Source of the DNA: JAWSVE01 sp050633885
Lineage (GTDB): Bacteria > Pseudomonadota > Gammaproteobacteria > Pseudomonadales > Cellvibrionaceae
Direction: 5' to 3'
NCBI GenBank assembly: GCA_050633885.1
Contig: JBOEHK010000002.1
Coordinates: forward strand, 744,001 to 808,000
DNA length: 64,000 nucleotides
Below the pieces are notes generated by a model. It made no database searches and was not told where the DNA came from. It saw nothing but the letters and a program-made list of their open reading frames with translations. Positions 54,822-63,889 of the stretch are shown piece after piece (position 1 is the stretch's first letter; every line of letters begins with the position of its first letter). The position numbers were made by a program, and so were the translations under genes.

Positions 54822-56288
54822 ATGAACACCACAGAATTTAATAAAATCAAAGCACAAGGTTTTAATCGCATCCCAGTGGTTCGCGAAGTACTAGCTGATT
54901 TAGAAACGCCTTTATCTTCATATCTCAAGTTAGCCAGCGGCCCATACTCCTATTTATTTGAGTCAGTTCAAGGCGGAGAAAAATGGGGCCGATATTCAAT
55001 GATCGGTCTTCCCGCAAAAATAATCTTAAAAGTATTTGGTGAAAAAATTACCATTGAACAAGATGGGAAAGTCATAGAGACACATGAAATGGCTGATCCA
55101 TTGGAGTTTGTTGAAGAATATCAACAGCGATTTAACGTCGCCGAGTTGCCTAATCTACCCTTGTTCAATGGCGGGCTTGTGGGTTACTTTGGTTATGATT
55201 GCGTGCGATACGTTGAGCCAAAATTAAAAGCAACCCAGCCAAAAGATGTGATTGGTAATCCTGATATTTTGTTAATGGTGTCTGATGAGATTTTGGTGTT
55301 TGATAATTTATCGGGCAAGCTTAGTATTGTCGTTCACGCAAATCCAGAAAATGACAATGCGTTAGAAAAAGCAGAGACTCGATTGGATGAATTGGTTAAG
55401 CAGCTACAAACCGCTGAGCCAAAAACACAGCCAATGAAATTGCAACCCGATGATAATGCTGAAAGTAATTTCAAATCTCATTACGGCAAAGAGCGTTACG
55501 AAGCGGCGGTCAATAAAATAAAGGAATACGCTTTAGCCGGTGATACAATGCAAGTTGTCCCGTCACAGCGATTGTCTATTCCATTTACGGCTGATCCGCT
55601 TAATTTATATCGCGCACTGCGTAATTTAAATCCATCGCCTTACATGTATTTTCTTAATCTCTCCGATCATTATGTAGTGGGTTCTAGCCCAGAAATTTTA
55701 GCGCGTGTAGAAAAAGGTGAAGTGACGGTTAGGCCCATTGCTGGAACACGTCGTCGTGGCCATACCTCAGAAGAAGATAGGGCGATGGAAAAAGAATTGG
55801 TGAATGACCCGAAAGAAATTGCGGAACATTTAATGCTGATTGATTTGGGCAGAAACGATGTTGGGCGTGTCGCAAAAACAGGAAGTGTATTGCTGACTGA
55901 AAAAATGGTGGTCGAGCGTTATTCGCACGTCATGCATATTACATCGAATGTGACCGGGCAATTAAAAGAAAATTTAACATCAATGGATGTATTGCGTGCT
56001 GTACTGCCCGCTGGCACTTTGTCAGGAGCGCCAAAGGTTCGCGCGATGGAAATTATTGATGAGTTAGAAACGGAAAAACGTGGCGTCTATGGCGGCGCTG
56101 TCGGTTATTTATCATGGAATGGCAATATGGATACGGCCATTGCCATTAGAACTGCCGTGATAAAAGACAATGTACTGTACGCGCAAGCGGGTGGCGGTGT
56201 AGTAGCGGATTCTATTCCTGAATTGGAATGGAAAGAAACCATGAATAAAGCGAGAGCGATTTTTCGCGCTGTCGACATGGTTCAATAA
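54822..56288 (+). CDS. trpE: anthranilate synthase component I
   Basis: 488 residues. Uses ammonia delivered by TrpG to turn chorismate into anthranilate. The feedback-site region includes YSYLFESVQGGEKWGRYS, the LLES-like motif of Trp inhibition. The catalytic domain shows VVPSQRLSIPF, PSPYMYFLNL, GSSPEILARVE, RPIAGTRRRG, and GRNDVGRVA. C-terminal YAQAGGGVVADSIPELEW is typical. Strong SD before ATG. It begins the operon, trpG starting 73 bases later. Confidence 0.98.
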   Translation: MNTTEFNKIKAQGFNRIPVVREVLADLETPLSSYLKLASGPYSYLFESVQGGEKWGRYSMIGLPAKIILKVFGEKITIEQDGKVIETHEMADPLEFVEEYQQRFNVAELPNLPLFNGGLVGYFGYDCVRYVEPKLKATQPKDVIGNPDILLMVSDEILVFDNLSGKLSIVVHANPENDNALEKAETRLDELVKQLQTAEPKTQPMKLQPDDNAESNFKSHYGKERYEAAVNKIKEYALAGDTMQVVPSQRLSIPFTADPLNLYRALRNLNPSPYMYFLNLSDHYVVGSSPEILARVEKGEVTVRPIAGTRRRGHTSEEDRAMEKELVNDPKEIAEHLMLIDLGRNDVGRVAKTGSVLLTEKMVVERYSHVMHITSNVTGQLKENLTSMDVLRAVLPAGTLSGAPKVRAMEIIDELETEKRGVYGGAVGYLSWNGNMDTAIAIRTAVIKDNVLYAQAGGGVVADSIPELEWKETMNKARAIFRAVDMVQ

Positions 56289-56361
56289 ACAAGAGTCTGA
56301 AAATTTAAAAGCGACTCAAAGCGCTACAACAAAAAGTATTGCCGCTGGCAGGAGAAAAAAT

Positions 56362-56940
56362 ATGTTACTCATGATAGATAATTACGATTCATTTACTTAT
56401 AACGTTGTTCAGTATTTGGGTGAATTAAAAGCCGATGTAAACGTTATTCGTAATGACGAACTAACGCTAAAAGAAATCGTCGCATTAAATCCAGAACGTT
56501 TAGTTATTTCTCCCGGACCTTGTACGCCGAATGAGGCAGGTGTTTCGGTAGAAGCGATAAAACATTTTGCAGGAAAAATTCCTGTGTTGGGAATCTGTTT
56601 AGGCCATCAAAGTATTGGTCAGGCATTTGGTGGGAAAATTATACGGGCGCACGATGTAATGCATGGAAAAACGTCGATGATTCATCACAATAGTACAGGT
56701 GTTTTTAAACACCTAAAAAATCCTTATGAAGCGACGCGTTATCATTCGCTCGTCATTGAAAAAGAATCATTGCCTGATTGTTTAGAGATCACAGCTTGGA
56801 CAGAAACTAAAGACGGCCAAGTAGATGAGATAATGGGTGTGCGCCATAAAGAATTGATTGTTGAAGGTGTACAGTTTCATCCGGAATCCATTTTGACTGA
56901 GTACGGACATGATTTATTGCAAAACTTTTTAGAAATGTAG
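56362..56940 (+). CDS. trpG: anthranilate synthase component II (glutamine amidotransferase)
   Basis: 192 residues supplying ammonia to TrpE. The class I glutaminase signatures are NYDSFTYNVVQYLGEL, SPGPCTPNEAG, the nucleophile Cys in GICLGHQSIGQAFGG near residue 79, and VQFHPESILTEYG with the catalytic His/Glu. SD AGGAG precedes the ATG. In some species the same protein also serves PabB. It is followed by the small tautomerase gene in the same operon. Confidence 0.97.
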   Translation: MLLMIDNYDSFTYNVVQYLGELKADVNVIRNDELTLKEIVALNPERLVISPGPCTPNEAGVSVEAIKHFAGKIPVLGICLGHQSIGQAFGGKIIRAHDVMHGKTSMIHHNSTGVFKHLKNPYEATRYHSLVIEKESLPDCLEITAWTETKDGQVDEIMGVRHKELIVEGVQFHPESILTEYGHDLLQNFLEM

Positions 56941-56980
56941 TTTTTTCCATGCATGTGGATAAGTGGTTAATGGTGTTGTT

Positions 56981-57370
56981 ATGTCGCAAGTCAAAATTTA
57001 TGGGTTAAAAGAAAATATCTCGCCAATTCGGAATGAATTGTCGACAGTGATTCATGAGTGCGTCATGTCGGCTTTGGGTTTGCCTGCCAATAAAAAAGCG
57101 CATCGGTTTTTCCCTCTCGAAAAAGATAATTTTTTTTATCCGGAAGGGCGAACTGATGCGTATATCATTATTGAAATTATGATGATTGAAGGTAGAACGG
57201 TAGAAGCACGCAAAAAATTAATCCGCTTATTGTTTGATGTTATTGAGAGTCAATTGGGGATTGCCCATCAAGACATTGAAATTTGTATTATAGAGTCGCC
57301 TGCTTGCAACTGGGGATTCCGTGGTTTTCACGGAGATGAGGTTAAACTTAATTACTCAATCAATGTCTGA
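56981..57370 (+). CDS. tautomerase-superfamily protein lacking Pro1, inside the trp operon
   Basis: About 129 residues from ATG 56981; an ATG at 56963 would add six residues (MVNGVV). The fold belongs to the 4-oxalocrotonate tautomerase superfamily (Tautomerase_2 type): ENISPIRNELSTVIHECVMSAL, HRFFPLEKDNFFYPEGRTDA, EARKKLIRLLFDVIESQ, and NWGFRGFHGDEVKLNYSI. Members normally begin Met-Pro and the mature N-terminal Pro is the catalytic base. Here the second residue is Ser (ATG TCG). It lies 40 bases after trpG and 55 before trpD, so it is very likely co-expressed with the trp genes, yet it has no known role in Trp synthesis. Confidence 0.8.
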   Translation: MSQVKIYGLKENISPIRNELSTVIHECVMSALGLPANKKAHRFFPLEKDNFFYPEGRTDAYIIIEIMMIEGRTVEARKKLIRLLFDVIESQLGIAHQDIEICIIESPACNWGFRGFHGDEVKLNYSINV

Positions 57371-57425
57371 TTAAAGCTTTTGATTTCTGTAATAATAAAT
57401 AAGACATTCAAATATTGGTAAAACG

Positions 57426-58460
57426 ATGAATATTCAACAAGCAATTACACAATTAATTAATGGTAGCCATTTATCGATAGCAGAAATGGAATCTGTGATG
57501 CGCCAGATTATGACGGGCGAAGCGACACCGGCTCAAATAGGTGGCTTTCTCATTGCTTTGCGAATAAAAGGTGAAACGGTTGACGAAATTACCGGCGCTG
57601 CGCAAGTCATGCGAGAGCTATCAACCAAAGTAAATATAGATGCGCCACATTTAGTGGATACCTGTGGAACAGGTGGTGATGGTTCGCATATTTTTAATGT
57701 GTCAACGGCTTCTGCCTTTGTTGTTGCTGCAGCGGGAGGTAGCGTTGCAAAACATGGCAACCGTTCAGTGACAAGCTCTACTGGTAGCGCTGATTTGTTA
57801 GAAGTTGCTGGCGTAAATTTATCGATCACACCAGAACAAGTGTCGCGATGTATTTCGGAAGTTGGTGTTGGGTTTATGTTTGCCGTTAAGCATCATGGTG
57901 CTATGAAATATGCGATTGGTCCTCGAAAGGAATTAGGACAAAGAACAATCTTCAATGTCCTGGGCCCTTTAACAAACCCAGCGGAAGTGAAAAATCAAGT
58001 TATCGGTGTGTTTGATAAAAAATTATGTGCTCCCTTAGCGAATGTATTAAACAATCTGGGTAGTGAACATGTTCTGATTGTTCATTCGGATGATCATCTT
58101 GATGAGTTTAGTATTGCAGCAAGTACGCATGTAGCGGAATTAAAAGATGGCGAAGTGACAGAGTATTCTGTTTCGCCTGAGGATTGCGATCTAGTGATGC
58201 AAGATTTATCTGGATTGACCGTATCGAGCGCTGAAGAATCATTAGCCTTGATTAAAGGTGCGCTGGGTAATAAATCCAATGAAATTCAAGCGAAAGCCGC
58301 GGATATGATCGCATTAAATGCCGGCGCCGCAATTTATGTCAGTGGCGTGGCTGGCAGCTTAAAAGATGGCGTTGCTATGGCGCAGGATGCTATAGGAAGT
58401 GGTTTGGCGTTGGGTAAATTAACCGAACTGGTTGAATTTACTTCTTGTTTTTCTAATTAA
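57426..58460 (+). CDS. trpD: anthranilate phosphoribosyltransferase
   Basis: 344 residues. Attaches phosphoribose to anthranilate. VDTCGTGGDGSHIFNVST is the PRPP-binding motif, and GGSVAKHGNRSVTSSTGSAD carries the anthranilate/Mg site. GVGFMFAVKHHGAMKYAIGP and RTIFNVLGPLTNPAE are typical. Intact by length. Followed after 44 bases by trpC. Confidence 0.98.
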   Translation: MNIQQAITQLINGSHLSIAEMESVMRQIMTGEATPAQIGGFLIALRIKGETVDEITGAAQVMRELSTKVNIDAPHLVDTCGTGGDGSHIFNVSTASAFVVAAAGGSVAKHGNRSVTSSTGSADLLEVAGVNLSITPEQVSRCISEVGVGFMFAVKHHGAMKYAIGPRKELGQRTIFNVLGPLTNPAEVKNQVIGVFDKKLCAPLANVLNNLGSEHVLIVHSDDHLDEFSIAASTHVAELKDGEVTEYSVSPEDCDLVMQDLSGLTVSSAEESLALIKGALGNKSNEIQAKAADMIALNAGAAIYVSGVAGSLKDGVAMAQDAIGSGLALGKLTELVEFTSCFSN

Positions 58461-58504
58461 AAGCCTAGAAATAAAAAGATGCACAATCGACAAAAGGAAA
58501 TATT

Positions 58505-59302
58505 TTGAATAAAGCACCGACAGTTTTACAAAAAATTATTGATCGTAAATTTGAAGAAGTGGCCGAAAGGCAGTCTTCGACATCAATAGATCAACTCTAT
58601 AAGCTAATAGAAGAACAATCAGAGCCTCGTGGTTTTGTGCAGTCGATAGAAAATAAATTAAATTCTGAACAAGCGGCTGTGATTGCTGAGATTAAAAAAG
58701 CATCGCCAAGCAAGGGGTTGATCCGTGAGGATTTTTTCCCTGCTGAAATTGCAAAGAGTTATGAGAAGGGAAACGCCGCGTGTATTTCTGTTTTGACCGA
58801 TGTTGATTTTTTTCAAGGTTCAGATGCTTATTTAAAAGAAGTGAAAGCCGCCAGTAAGTTACCGGTTTTACGAAAAGATTTTATGGTTGATGAATATCAA
58901 ATTGTAGAATCTCGTGCTATCGGAGCTGATTGTATTTTATTGATTGTTGCCGCCTTAGAATTAGACAAAATGGAGCAGTTAAACAAACTCGCCATAGATT
59001 TAGGTTTGGATGTGTTGGTTGAAGTTCACAATAGTGACGAGCTTGAGCAAGCGATGACGTTGAATAATAAATTGATTGGCATTAATAACCGAAATTTGAA
59101 AACGTTTGATGTGAATCTAGAAACAACGTTTAGCTTACTTGATAAAATTCCTGAAAATCGTATTGTTGTCACTGAAAGTGGCATTCACTCAAGTGACGAT
59201 ATCGCCGCTATGAGAGGTCATGATGTACACACCTTTTTGGTGGGTGAGTCATTGATGAAAGCAGATGATCCGGGTATTCGATTGATGGAAATGTTTAGTT
59301 AA
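58505..59302 (+). CDS. trpC: indole-3-glycerol phosphate synthase
   Basis: 265-residue (beta/alpha)8 enzyme. VIAEIKKASPSKGLI is the signature near residue 60; LPVLRKDFMVDEYQIVESRAIGAD, LIGINNRNLKTFDVNLET and VVTESGIHSSDDI follow. It is a single-function protein; no TrpF domain is fused and no trpF lies in the window. The start is TTG with AAAGGAAA upstream. The last trp gene here; an M2 peptidase gene follows. Confidence 0.97.
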   Translation: MNKAPTVLQKIIDRKFEEVAERQSSTSIDQLYKLIEEQSEPRGFVQSIENKLNSEQAAVIAEIKKASPSKGLIREDFFPAEIAKSYEKGNAACISVLTDVDFFQGSDAYLKEVKAASKLPVLRKDFMVDEYQIVESRAIGADCILLIVAALELDKMEQLNKLAIDLGLDVLVEVHNSDELEQAMTLNNKLIGINNRNLKTFDVNLETTFSLLDKIPENRIVVTESGIHSSDDIAAMRGHDVHTFLVGESLMKADDPGIRLMEMFS

Positions 59303-59408
59303 ACGTCTTAGGGATGTTGATAGCGGGCCAGATATTCCAATGCTTTTAACTATTGAATTGAAAAGCCGACATGCTGTAATGGCTTATCTATATAACTCGA
59401 GATTAATT

Positions 59409-61301
59409 ATGTCTAATCCAAAAAATTTCTTAAAGCCCTTGTTGCTCCCTCTCATTTCCTTTTCCCTCATCTTTTCAATGGTCGGTTGTGATAAGACTTC
59501 CGTTGATACTTCTTTAGAAGAAAATGAGGTTGAGTCGCAACCGATGTCAATCAATGAATCTAGCCCTTCGGTCGAAGATGCGAAAGCCTTTTTAATAAAA
59601 GCCGAGAAACAATTAGCAGAAATGGGTAAAGAATTAAGCCATGCATCTTGGTTGGCTTCTACCTATATCAATTATGATAGCCAAATTGTTGAGGCAACGG
59701 CTAGCCAACGTTTTATTGATCTTTCTGTGCAGTTAGCAAGCCAAGCAGCCCAATTTAATGCTCTTGATCTTGAGGCCGTGGATAGAAGAAAAATGGAGCT
59801 TTTAAAACAAGTGTTAGTTTTTCCGGCGCCACAAAATTCGGCTAAATCAAAAGAATTAGCTGAGATTGGCTCAAAAATGTCAGCCATGTATGGATCTGGA
59901 GAGTATTGCAGAACAATGTCTGATGGGAAAGAAGCGTGTTTTTCTGGCGATAAGCTTGAAAATATTATGAGTACAAGTCGTAACCCCGATGAATTAAAAG
60001 AAGTGTGGGAAGGTTGGAGAAAAATTTCTCCTCCCATGAAGCCGTTGTATCAACGTCAGGTTGAAATCGGAAATCAAGGTGCATCTGAATTAGGCTACGA
60101 TAACTTAAGTATTTTTTGGCGCTCTAAATACGATATGGACCCAGATGCATTTGCAAATGATGCCGACGCACAATGGAATAAAGTGAAACCGTTTTATGAT
60201 GCGTTGCATTGTCACGTTCGAGCAAAACTGAATGAGCATTATGGTAATGATGTTGTGCCAGCTAAGGGACCAATTCCCGCTCACGTTTTGGGTAATCAGT
60301 GGGCGCAACAATGGGGTAATATTTACGATTTAGTACAACCCGAAAACACAGATTTGGGTTACAACCTTGATGAACTAGTCAAAGAAAATATTACTGACGA
60401 AATCTCAATGGTAAAAGTTGCGGAGGGCTTTTTTACTTCCCTTGGCTTTGAGCCATTACCAAATACTTTTTATGAGCGGTCAATGTTTGTTGAACCTGTT
60501 GATCATAAAGCGGTTTGTCATGCGAGTGCTTGGAATTTAGATGGTAAAGATGATCTACGTATCAAAATGTGTATCGACAAAACGGCAGAAGATTTTGAAA
60601 CGATTCATCATGAACTAGGCCATAATTTTTATCAGCGCGCTTATAATAATCAGCCTGTTTTATTTCAGGGGAGTGCCAATGATGGTTTTCATGAAGCGAC
60701 AGGCGATACAATTTCCCTATCGGTAACGCCAAAGTATCTGGTTGATATTGGCTGGTTAGAGAAAGAGCCGGGAGCCGATGGGGATCTCGGTTATCTCATG
60801 AAGATGGCGCTGGACAAGATTGCTTTTTTACCTTGGGGCTTGTTAGTCGATAAATGGCGCTGGCAGGTATTTAACGGTGAAGTGCAACCAGAGAGCTACA
60901 ATGCAGCGTGGTGGAAGTTGAGAGAGGAGTACCAAGGTGTCATAGCGCCTGTTACTCGATCAGAAGCTGATTTTGATCCCGGTGCAAAATACCATATTCC
61001 TGGTAATACGCCCTACATGCGTTATTTTTTAGCGTTTATTCAGCAGTTCCAGTTTCATCGCGCATTATGTGAAACAGCAGGACATGAAGGGCCACTCCAT
61101 CGTTGTTCTATCTATGGAAACAAAGAGGCCGGAGCAAAACTCAATGCGATGTTAGCAATGGGAGCGAGCCGGCCTTGGCAAGAAGCTATGGAGGAAATTA
61201 CCGGCCAATCAGAACTCGACGCATCAGCAATTCTTGATTATTTTCAACCACTTAAATCATGGTTAGAGGAGCAGAATCAATCTCGTAGCTGCGGTTGGTA
61301 A
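59409..61301 (+). CDS. M2-family (ACE-like) zinc dipeptidyl carboxypeptidase, lipoprotein
   Basis: About 630 residues from the ATG at 59409, chosen because MSNPKNFLKPLLLPLISFSL leads to lipobox SMVGC; the ATG at 59340 would add 23 residues before the signal. The catalytic site is TIHHELGHNFYQ, with the third zinc ligand in GFHEATGDTISL. KHIPG-like YHIPGNTPYMRYFLAFIQQFQF, and CSIYGNKEAGAKLNAM are M2 hallmarks. Bacterial ACE homologues cleave dipeptides from peptide C-termini in the periplasm or at the surface. Independent of the trp operon functionally, though co-oriented. Confidence 0.93.
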   Translation: MSNPKNFLKPLLLPLISFSLIFSMVGCDKTSVDTSLEENEVESQPMSINESSPSVEDAKAFLIKAEKQLAEMGKELSHASWLASTYINYDSQIVEATASQRFIDLSVQLASQAAQFNALDLEAVDRRKMELLKQVLVFPAPQNSAKSKELAEIGSKMSAMYGSGEYCRTMSDGKEACFSGDKLENIMSTSRNPDELKEVWEGWRKISPPMKPLYQRQVEIGNQGASELGYDNLSIFWRSKYDMDPDAFANDADAQWNKVKPFYDALHCHVRAKLNEHYGNDVVPAKGPIPAHVLGNQWAQQWGNIYDLVQPENTDLGYNLDELVKENITDEISMVKVAEGFFTSLGFEPLPNTFYERSMFVEPVDHKAVCHASAWNLDGKDDLRIKMCIDKTAEDFETIHHELGHNFYQRAYNNQPVLFQGSANDGFHEATGDTISLSVTPKYLVDIGWLEKEPGADGDLGYLMKMALDKIAFLPWGLLVDKWRWQVFNGEVQPESYNAAWWKLREEYQGVIAPVTRSEADFDPGAKYHIPGNTPYMRYFLAFIQQFQFHRALCETAGHEGPLHRCSIYGNKEAGAKLNAMLAMGASRPWQEAMEEITGQSELDASAILDYFQPLKSWLEEQNQSRSCGW

Positions 61302-61604
61302 GGGCTCTCTGGATAGTAAGCACTTGCATTATTCTTCATCGTGTTTGGCCGCATTCGTATTCCGCGGCCAAATATGGGTGCCCAATACGATGAGTTGAAC
61401 GTCCATTCTTGTTTAGAGGCTTAACTGCTTTTCCTAACGAACGAGCTGCCACATTCGTCTGGATACCTGTCTCTTTAGTCATTGATGCTAGAACCCATTG
61501 ATCCTATCTTTTATAATTTATCCGCTCTCGATGGTGGGGATGACGGTGGGGATGCGCTATGCTCACGGTAGAGCATAGTGAATTAATGGACAAATAGATT
61601 AACA
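61302..61604. other. intergenic region with a 9-bp dyad
   Basis: 303 bases. TTTGGCCGC/GCGGCCAAA at 61344-61372 forms a hairpin with an 11-base loop but is followed by ATATGGG, not a T-tract, so it may be a processed 3' end or a rho-dependent signal rather than a standard terminator. The methyltransferase promoter is probably near 61540-61590. Confidence 0.5.
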
Positions 61605-62486
61605 ATGACAGATACGACTTCTTTCAAACCTCTTCAGGATCCTGCGCTACAAAATTGGGCTGAATTAGAGCTACCCAACACATGGGCAGATCAGTTTAAT
61701 TTTCGTAACCCTTTGGATGTCTTTCGATTTTTTAAGGGTATCTTTGGTCGTCAGCGTAACAAAGTCGCACTTCCTGATTCTGTTCCCGGTATAGAGTCCA
61801 TTCCCAAATATGTTTTGCAGGAATTTCACAGCCTACCAAACGGTAATTATTCAAAACGAATTACCCGAGGTTATATCACTGGCTTTGACCAATCGATGTT
61901 GGGTGTCATGGCCGAGGCTCGGCAATGCATTGCGAAAACACTACAAGGCTGTTCTAGCGTTTTGGATGCTGGTTGTGCGGGTGGCCGAACAGCTCGAGCG
62001 TTGAAAGATGCTGGTGCCAGTGATGTGTGGGGAATGGATCCTTCCCCTTATTTGTTACAGCATGCTTCAAAAGATCACTCCGATATTTCATTTGTTCAAG
62101 CGGTGGCCGAAAGTACTGGATTTCCATCTGCTCGATTTGATGGAATTGCGGCTTGTTTTTTGTTTCATGAAATTCCCCCGCGATATCTAGCTAAAGCTCT
62201 TACTGAATTTAATCGAATACTGAGAACGAATGGCTTAGTTGCTATTTGTGAGCCATCTCCGTTGCAAGTGGATCTCAGTCTCTGGCAAATATTGAAGCAA
62301 TTCGGGATAAAAGGATTTTATTTTGGTGTGCTTGCTCGTTTTGTTTATGAGCCATTTTTAGATGCGTGGCACAAACAAAGTTCGCAAATAGGAATGTTCG
62401 AGCGATACGGATTTGAAGTTGTTTCTGATGAAATTGGTATGCCGTTAAGGCATATTGTTTTACGTAAGAAGAAAACACTTGCCTGA
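61605..62486 (+). CDS. class I SAM-dependent methyltransferase
   Basis: 293 residues. The Rossmann motif VLDAGCAGGRTARALKDAG is near residue 120; the acidic motif follows as WGMDPSP, the post-II as FDGIAACFLFHEIP, and ILRTNGLVAICEPSPL marks motif III. An N-terminal ~90 residues (WAELELPNTWADQFNFRNPL) are extra to the core. Substrate unknown. Convergent with the DUF962 gene. Confidence 0.85.
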   Translation: MTDTTSFKPLQDPALQNWAELELPNTWADQFNFRNPLDVFRFFKGIFGRQRNKVALPDSVPGIESIPKYVLQEFHSLPNGNYSKRITRGYITGFDQSMLGVMAEARQCIAKTLQGCSSVLDAGCAGGRTARALKDAGASDVWGMDPSPYLLQHASKDHSDISFVQAVAESTGFPSARFDGIAACFLFHEIPPRYLAKALTEFNRILRTNGLVAICEPSPLQVDLSLWQILKQFGIKGFYFGVLARFVYEPFLDAWHKQSSQIGMFERYGFEVVSDEIGMPLRHIVLRKKKTLA

Positions 62487-62528
62487 TTCACGCTTGCTTT
62501 GCTTAGGGTCGCCTTTGGCCCTTATGAT

Positions 62529-63035
62529 TTAGCTATTCCTAGTTGGCCCCGCTACAGATTCTATGTTTTCTTTTAATTCTTTACGGAAACCAAGAAGGAA
62601 AACCAATTCAGCAAGAACAAATAACGGTCCAATAGCCAACCCCATAATGTCATCGACAAAGGCCGGTTTACGTTTTTCATAAACGTGACCAATAAATTGG
62701 ATGACCCAGCCTACGAAAAAAAAGCCAATCGACATAGATAACCAATATGTTGTTGATTGCTCTGCCGTATAACGGCCAAATAGCACTGAAAGTGCCATTA
62801 ACACAGACATAACGGCTCCCATCCATAGATCCAGTTTCAAATAAAATAGAGACGCTATGACAGCAATCAGAAGGGCTGGGGAACTAAGATAGCCAACGAT
62901 TTCAAAACTTGGCCGAGATAAGAGCGCTGTGAACCCGAGAACAATGAGAGGAATTCCAATAAAGTGAGAAATGATATTGCGGGTATTTCGGTGATATTCA
63001 GCATATTGAGTTAGGTGCTGTGTTAAATTTTTCAT
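62529..63035 (-). CDS. DUF962 (Mpo1-like) membrane protein
   Basis: About 168 residues from the ATG at 63035 with four to five hydrophobic helices. MKNLTQHLTQYAEYHRNTRN followed by ISHFIGIPLIVLG, and the later WVIQFIGHVYEKRKPAF are the DUF962/Mpo1 motifs, whose His residues bind iron in yeast Mpo1 (2-hydroxy fatty acid dioxygenase). The same frame is open up to an ATG at 63179, giving 48 additional residues unlike the family; no ribosome site is visible for either start. Confidence 0.85.
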   Translation of the reverse strand: MKNLTQHLTQYAEYHRNTRNIISHFIGIPLIVLGFTALLSRPSFEIVGYLSSPALLIAVIASLFYLKLDLWMGAVMSVLMALSVLFGRYTAEQSTTYWLSMSIGFFFVGWVIQFIGHVYEKRKPAFVDDIMGLAIGPLFVLAELVFLLGFRKELKENIESVAGPTRNS

Positions 63036-63181
63036 AGGAGGGGGGGCATCATTTTGATAAATTACAGCACGGTTATGGGCTCTACTTTTATAAATCTCAA
63101 TGGAGAGGCCAAGGTATTGAACCAAAGATTCACGTGTTTTTGAAGAAGTATTGGGGGATAAGTGAGAAGTGGTAATCATGT

Positions 63182-63208
63182 TAAGAAGCAGGAATGGCCT
63201 GCTTCTTA
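63182..63208 (-). terminator. hairpin after crp
   Basis: Perfect 11-bp dyad TAAGAAGCAGG / CCTGCTTCTTA with a 5-base loop, 46 bases past the crp stop (minus strand). The T-tract is weak (TTCTTAACATG), so termination is probable rather than certain. Confidence 0.6.
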
Positions 63209-63253
63209 CTGAATGAGACTTAAATAAGTTTTGGTTATCAGTTTGGTAATGTC

Positions 63254-63889
63254 TTAACGTGTTCCGAAGACGACCATGGTTTTACCTTTGACTGAGACAA
63301 GTCCCTGATCTTCAAGAGTTTTTAATACACGGCCAACCATTTCTCGAGAGCAACCTACAATGCGTCCTATCTCCTGACGAGTGATTTTAATTTGCATGCC
63401 GTCTGGATGAGTCATGGCATCTGGCTCTTTGCACAAATCGAGTAATGTTCTTGCAACTCGGCCAGTGACATCTAAAAATGCGAGATCACCGACTTTACGT
63501 GTCGTAGCGCGTAAGCGTCTGGCCATCTGAGAGCCCAGTGCAAAAAGAAATTCTGGATGATTTTCAGAGACCTCCTCAAATTTAGCGTAACTGATTTCGG
63601 CAACCTCGCATTCGGTTTTAGCACGAATCCAGGCGCTTCGAGGATCTTCATCGCCAAAAAGGCCCATTTCACCAAAGAAATCACCATCATTAAGGTACGC
63701 GACGATCATTTCTCGACCTTCGTCATCTTCGATTAAAACGGTGACAGATCCCTTGATGATGTAATAGAGAGAATCACTTTTGTCCCCAGCATAAATTAAC
63801 GTACTTTTGGCGGGGTAACGGCGTCGATGGCAATGACTTAAAAAGTCCTCGACGTTTTTAATATGTGGTGTGAGAGATACGGCGACCAA
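63254..63889 (-). CDS. crp: cAMP receptor protein (CRP/Vfr)
   Basis: 211-residue global regulator binding cAMP and DNA. Very close to E. coli CRP: DFLSHCHRRRYPAKSTLI, YYIIKGSVTVLIEDDEGREM, FFGEMGLFGDEDPRSAW with the phosphate-binding RSA, and RRLRATTRKVGDLAFLDVTG, with Thr-Thr where CRP has Thr127-Ser128. The recognition helix is ITRQEIGRIVGCSREMVGRV. The start is TTG with SD GAGGAA upstream, giving MVAVSLTPHIKN, aligned with the CRP N-terminus. Lies near the trp genes, as vfr does in Pseudomonas. Confidence 0.97.
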   Translation of the reverse strand: MVAVSLTPHIKNVEDFLSHCHRRRYPAKSTLIYAGDKSDSLYYIIKGSVTVLIEDDEGREMIVAYLNDGDFFGEMGLFGDEDPRSAWIRAKTECEVAEISYAKFEEVSENHPEFLFALGSQMARRLRATTRKVGDLAFLDVTGRVARTLLDLCKEPDAMTHPDGMQIKITRQEIGRIVGCSREMVGRVLKTLEDQGLVSVKGKTMVVFGTR

